The notes under the pieces were generated by a model, which had not been told where the DNA came from, did not search any database, and saw only the letters and a program-made list of their open reading frames with translations. From Mycobacterium deserti (GTDB lineage: Bacteria > Actinomycetota > Actinomycetes > Mycobacteriales > Mycobacteriaceae), in the NCBI RefSeq assembly GCF_025345615.1, contig NZ_JAODWD010000001.1, positions 499,304 through 563,303 on the forward strand: a DNA stretch of 64,000 nt, in the 5' to 3' direction. This document shows positions 59,541 through 64,000 of this stretch, in pieces. The position numbers and the translations under genes were made by a program. Positions within the stretch are counted from its first letter, which is position 1; each line of letters opens with the position of its first letter.

Positions 59541-60242
59541 ATGAGCACGTCAACCAGGGCCGGCGTGATCGCCATCGCTGCCGTCTCGCTCGGCCTGGGC
59601 CTGGTCGGCTGCGGTTCGGACACCAAGACCGAGTCCAGCGAGCAGGAGACGACCAGCACGCCGACGACCACGACCACCACCAGCGAAGCCGCCCCGGCGG
59701 CGCCGGCGCAGGCCGCAGGCGCCAACAAGACGATCGTCGACTACATCCGCGAGAGCGGCATCGTCGAGACGCCGGTCAAGCGCGGCGCCCCGGGCTCGCC
59801 GACCATCAATCTTCCGATCCCGCCCGGATGGCGCGACGCCGGCCCCAACGCCCCTGAATGGGCATACGCCGCAATAGTTTCCACGGATGCGGCATTCGCG
59901 CAGGACCCGCCGAGCATCATCGCGCTGGTCTCCAAACTGACCGGTAACGTCGACCCTGCCAAGATCCTCGAGTACGCGGCCGGCGAGATCAAGAACCTAC
60001 CGGGATACGAGGGCGCCGAGGCAGGCCAGTCGAGCCAGCTCAGTGGGTTCGACGCCACCCAGATCGGCGGGCTCTACAACAAGGACAGGGTCCGGCGCGC
60101 CATCGCCCAGAAGACCGTGGTGATTCCCGGTCAGGACGGCCTGTACGTGCTGCAACTCAACGCCGACGGCACCGAGGAACAGATGGGCGTGCTGATGGAC
60201 GCCACATCTGCCATCGACGATCAGACCACGATCATCCCGTAA
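59541..60242 (+). CDS. lpqN: LpqN/LpqT family lipoprotein
   Basis: 233 residues. Signal peptide with lipobox LGLVGC (Cys near residue 24), a Thr/Ser/Ala-rich linker (TTTTTTSEAAPAAPAQAAG), a typical O-mannosylation substrate, then the LpqN domain: TIVDYIRESGIVETPVKRGAPGSPTINLPIPPGWRDAG, PPSIIALVSKLTGNVDPAKILEYAAGEIKNLPGY and ending VLMDATSAIDDQTTIIP. Same family as lpqT at 30755, and named by similarity only; orthology to Rv0583c is not shown. ATG 59541 follows GGGAGC. It is convergent with the AroE-like gene with no gap. Confidence 0.82.
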   Translation: MSTSTRAGVIAIAAVSLGLGLVGCGSDTKTESSEQETTSTPTTTTTTSEAAPAAPAQAAGANKTIVDYIRESGIVETPVKRGAPGSPTINLPIPPGWRDAGPNAPEWAYAAIVSTDAAFAQDPPSIIALVSKLTGNVDPAKILEYAAGEIKNLPGYEGAEAGQSSQLSGFDATQIGGLYNKDRVRRAIAQKTVVIPGQDGLYVLQLNADGTEEQMGVLMDATSAIDDQTTIIP

Positions 60243-61084
60243 TCAGGCGCGGGAGATCGCCGAGGCCGCCGCCACCTGCTCGGCGGTCGGCCTGACGCCG
60301 GTGTAGCGCTCGAACTGCTCGGCGGCCTGCAGCGCGATCACCTCGGCGCCGGTGATCACGTCAACGCCCGCGGCACGAGCCGCGACGATCAACGGGGTCT
60401 CCGACGGCATCGCCACGACGTCGAACACGGTGCGCGCGCTGGAGATCGTCGCCTCGTCGAAGGCCTGGTCGCGCTCCTGGGGCCCACCGGCCATGCCGAT
60501 GGGGGTGACGTTGACGATGACGTCGGCGGCGTGTGAGCCGATGTCGGTCAGGTGCTCGTAGCCGAGCCGGTCCGCCAGCGGCCAGCCGGTTTCGGGATTG
60601 CGCGCCACGATGGCGCCGTCGTGGAATCCCTTGTCGCGAAACGCTGCTCCGACTGCACTGGCCATGCCGCCGCTGCCGCGGATCAGCACCGACTGTGACG
60701 GGTCGAGGCGGTGTTCATCGATGAGTCGTTGGACCGCCAGATAATCGGTGTTCGACGCGGTCAGCCTGCCCTCGTCGTTGACGATCGTGTTGACCGAGCG
60801 GATCACCTGGGCCGACGGTTCCACCTCGTCGACGAGCGCGATGACGTCGGACTTGAACGGCATCGAGACCGAACACCCGCGGATACCGAGTGCCCGCACG
60901 CCACCGATCGCGGCGGCGATGTCGGTGGTGGTGAACGCCTTGTAGATGAAGTCGAGGCCGAGTTGGTCGTAGAGGTAGTTGTGGAACCGCGTCCCGATGT
61001 TGCTCGGCCGCCCGGACAGTGAAATGCACAGCCGAGTGTCTTTGTTCAAGGCCGGCCTGCGCCCAGCCACCTCCCCGCGCTGCA

Positions 61085-61085
<1 letters not shown>
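60243..61085 (-). CDS. Shikimate dehydrogenase (AroE)-like protein
   Basis: 280 residues. AroE fold: shikimate-binding segment CISLSGRPSNIGTRFHNYLYDQLGL (more divergent from the canonical G-x-P-I-x-H-S-x-S-P), catalytic Lys in GCSVSMPFKSDV, NTIVNDEGRLTASNTDYLAVQ with the N-T-D motif, nucleotide loop RGSGGMASAVGAAF (usually G-A-G-G-A), and VTPIGMAG. These changes suggest a paralogue of the true AroE, perhaps using quinate or an aminoshikimate-like substrate (inference). ATG 61085 overlaps the patA stop (TGATG), so it is translated with PatA. A downstream start cannot be excluded. Confidence 0.85.
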
Positions 61086-62092
<1,007 letters not shown>

Positions 62093-62175
62093 CTACGGCG
62101 TATGCGTCGCGACGAGCAAGGACGGCATTTCGCCGAATATGCTCGAGTAATTCGCGCAGAAGTCGGAATCCGAAT

Positions 62176-62895
62176 TCAGCGGATTTCCTTCCATTCTTTA
62201 CTCGCCGACCTCTTGAACAGCCATACCGACATTGTGTTGCTGAACCATTCCCAGACGAGTTTCGGCCAACCGACGGCATGTGCGCGTCTTCCGGTGTGGT
62301 AGACGGTGAGGTTCTTCACGAATCGTGTACGACCGATTTTGGAGAGCCGCTGAAAAAGATCCATGTCCTCCGCCGCGGCAAGGCTTTCGTTGAATCCGTC
62401 GACCTTTCTGAAAGCATCTGCCTTGATCATCTGAAACTCTCCGCCGGCCGCTCCGATGCGCAGAATGTTATTGAGCAGCAAGAACTGCAGACCGAGCATC
62501 GTGAAGAACACGCGGTCGACGGGCCTGGCCGCCTCGGACGAAACCTGGTACCGGCACGTCAGGGCGACAAGTCCGCGTTCAGCCCGAAAGGCCTGGTGAG
62601 CCTGGTCGAAGAAGCGGTCGATGTCGGGGATGACCACATCGGCATCGACGAAGACCAGGTAATCGCCGGTCGCCGCGGCGGCCCCCATGTTGCGGGCCAT
62701 GGCGATGGTTTGCCGGGCCGGTTTCGTGTAGACGATGACGGTGTCGGTGTACTTACGACAGACCTCGACAGTGCCGTCTTTGCTGTTGCCGTCGGACACG
62801 ATGATCTCGTGCGGACCGGAATACCCGGACAGAGACTGCAGGGTCGTCTCGATCGTCCTGCGCTCATTGAGCGTGGGAATCACAAACGAAATCAC
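62176..62895 (-). CDS. Family 2 glycosyltransferase
   Basis: 239 residues from GTG 62895 (TAAGCT, 62908-62903, 7 nt upstream). GT-A fold: VISFVIPTLNERRTIETTLQSL, IIVSDGNSKDGTVEVCRKY, the first acidic motif and DxD as YLVFVDADVVIPDIDRFFDQA, then GGEFQMIKADAFRKVDGFNESLAAAEDMDLFQRL (ED motif). There is a single C-terminal hydrophobic region (WEWFSNTMSVWLF), so it is probably membrane associated. Donor and acceptor are unknown; it looks like a monofunctional glycosyltransferase of cell-envelope synthesis. It is divergent from the ABC transporter at 63029. Confidence 0.88.
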   Translation of the reverse strand: MISFVIPTLNERRTIETTLQSLSGYSGPHEIIVSDGNSKDGTVEVCRKYTDTVIVYTKPARQTIAMARNMGAAAATGDYLVFVDADVVIPDIDRFFDQAHQAFRAERGLVALTCRYQVSSEAARPVDRVFFTMLGLQFLLLNNILRIGAAGGEFQMIKADAFRKVDGFNESLAAAEDMDLFQRLSKIGRTRFVKNLTVYHTGRRAHAVGWPKLVWEWFSNTMSVWLFKRSASKEWKEIR

Positions 62896-63028
62896 CCGGC
62901 GGAGCTTATCCCCTCGGCGGGCAAAGAGCAGACCCCTCAAACAGCGCACCACGCGACTGAAGTCGTCCGAATTGTCGGCGGGCCCGTGAATGCCCGCGCC
63001 GACGGCACCCACGGTATCGTTTTGTTTC

Positions 63029-63961
63029 GTGATCGAACTGGAAGCCGTCAGCAAGACGTACGGGGAGACTGTCCCCGCGTTGCGGGACGTGAGCTTCTCC
63101 GTTCCCACCGGTTCGGTCTGTGCGTTGCTCGGCCATAACGGCGCCGGTAAGACGACCGCGGTCAAGATCCTGTCGACGTTGGTGCGGCCTACTTCGGGCC
63201 GGGCCGTTGTCGCCGGCTATGACGTCGTCGAAAGTCCTGCTGAAGTTCGTCAGAGCATCGGTGTGACGGGGCAGGAAGCCGCCGTCGATCCCCTTCTCAG
63301 CGGTCGGGAGAACTTGGTCCTGTTCTCCAGGCTGCGAGGCATGCGGCGTGGCCGTGCCCGTTCCCGTGCCGACGAGTTGATCGAGCAATTCGATCTCGCG
63401 CACGCGGCGGACCGGCCGGTGTACACCTACTCGGGGGGCATGCGGCGTCGCGTCGACATCGCCGCCGCGCTCGTCGTCTCACCCAAGGTGCTGTTCCTCG
63501 ACGAGCCGACCACCGGGCTGGACCCGCGCAGCCGCCGCGAAGTATGGAGCCTGGTGTCGGCAATGGCCGCACAAGACGTGACGGTGCTGTTGACCACGCA
63601 GTACCTCGAAGAAGCCGACGTCCTGAGTGATTCGATCATCATTCTCGACTCAGGGCGCGTCGTGGCTTCGGGAACGGCTGAGGACCTCAAGCGCCGGGCC
63701 GGGTCGAGCTACTGCGAAGTGACGCTGGTGAACCCAGCCGATGTGTCTCGAGTCGCCGACGCACTGCGCGATCTCGGCGAAGTGGAAACCGATTTCGATT
63801 TGAACACCGTTGCAGTGCCGGCAGCCGACGGGCCCGCCACGCTCGCCGAGGTCCTGCGCCGCATCGACCGTCTCGGCGCCGAACTGATCGACATCTCGCT
63901 GCGCAAACCTTCTCTCGACGAGGTATTTCTGCACATCACTCGGCCGTCCATCACCGCATGA
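63029..63961 (+). CDS. ABC transporter ATP-binding protein (DrrA-like, second system)
   Basis: 310 residues from GTG 63029, 8 nt after TATCGT (63015-63020). Walker A ALLGHNGAGKTTAVKIL (residues about 30-46; H at the position where G-P-N-G is usual), Q-loop SIGVTGQEAAVDPLLSGREN, signature YSGGMRRRVDIAAAL, Walker B VLFLDEPTTGLDP, LTTQYLEEADVLS (Gln switch as in DrrA) and the C-terminal RKPSLDEVFLHITR extension. Overlaps the next gene by ATGA at 63958, which should encode the permease. Confidence 0.9.
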   Translation: MIELEAVSKTYGETVPALRDVSFSVPTGSVCALLGHNGAGKTTAVKILSTLVRPTSGRAVVAGYDVVESPAEVRQSIGVTGQEAAVDPLLSGRENLVLFSRLRGMRRGRARSRADELIEQFDLAHAADRPVYTYSGGMRRRVDIAAALVVSPKVLFLDEPTTGLDPRSRREVWSLVSAMAAQDVTVLLTTQYLEEADVLSDSIIILDSGRVVASGTAEDLKRRAGSSYCEVTLVNPADVSRVADALRDLGEVETDFDLNTVAVPAADGPATLAEVLRRIDRLGAELIDISLRKPSLDEVFLHITRPSITA

Positions 63962-64000
63962 CGGGACTGGCTGCGCTCACCGAGCGCATCGTGCTCAGCG
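63958..64000 (+). CDS. Start of the ABC-2 permease of the second drrAB-like system, cut by window edge
   Basis: ATG 63958 overlaps the ATPase stop (ATGA), the usual junction for drrA-drrB pairs and the same as at 35294. Only 14 codons are visible (MTGLAALTERIVLS), so the assignment is by context. Confidence 0.55.
   Translation, partial: MTGLAALTERIVLS

Overview
The window is high-GC actinobacterial DNA whose gene content and order match the core chromosome of a mycobacterium, probably a rapidly growing Mycolicibacterium-type species. Diagnostic genes are rpfB, lpqU, lpqT, a cutinase, a PE-PPE-domain hydrolase, F420-type oxidoreductases, Pmt, PatA and arcA. From about 17.8 kb to 62.1 kb the order closely follows, in inverted orientation, what I recall of M. 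tuberculosis Rv1026 down to Rv0998 (ppx, DUF501, ftsB, eno, lpqU, mazG, mfd, tetR, glmU, prsA, lpqT, rplY, pth, pks16, ispE, ksgA, rpfB, tatD, metG, pabB, rsmI, pmt, arcA, alkB, patA). I ran no database search.

Layout. 0-6 kb is accessory: a secreted protein with nearly identical 279-bp tandem repeats that runs off the left edge, 1.1 kb without a gene, a TetR/flavoprotein divergent pair, a Cys-repeat secreted protein and a tRNA-Leu(UAA) with a short variable loop. 6-9.2 kb is a decaying redox cluster: MarR, a frameshifted F420-reductase-like gene, an LLM oxidoreductase, a nitroreductase and two truncated gene stubs. 9.2-17.8 kb holds a three-gene SDR/SRPBCC/CrtI-like operon, an alpha/beta hydrolase, prpE, an MFS protein, a small coiled-coil protein and two DUF4383 membrane paralogues. 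17.8-44.7 kb is conserved housekeeping, interrupted by a drrAB-type ABC transporter next to pks16 and a small Ser/Thr kinase between ispE and ksgA. 44.7-49.1 kb is a duplicated oxidoreductase + ECF41 sigma factor cassette, each copy with its own matching promoter-like motif. 49.1-55.4 kb holds pabB, rsmI, pmt, a DUF559-like gene bracketed by paired REP-like repeats, arcA and soxR with a SoxR box. 55.4-64 kb holds alkB, a group of lipoproteins and secreted proteins, an AroE-like gene coupled to patA, a family 2 glycosyltransferase and the start of a second drrAB-type transporter.

How the genes work together. The tatD-rpfB-ksgA run joins DNA/RNA quality, resuscitation and ribosome maturation. 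glmU-prsA, ispE, pmt, pks16 and the lipoproteins serve the cell envelope. arcA/soxR/alkB is a stress-response neighbourhood. About nineteen genes have a TANNNT -10 hexamer 6-8 nt before the start codon, which predicts leaderless mRNAs. At three loci the -10 hexamers of opposite strands share the same TA step.

The most interesting items are the duplicated ECF41 cassettes with matching TGTCAC[AG]-N16-TGTC motifs, the DUF559 gene framed by inverted/direct repeat pairs with identical 11-nt spacers, the shared-TA divergent promoters, and the non-RD soluble kinase. There is no CRISPR array, rRNA operon, prophage or recognisable insertion sequence.
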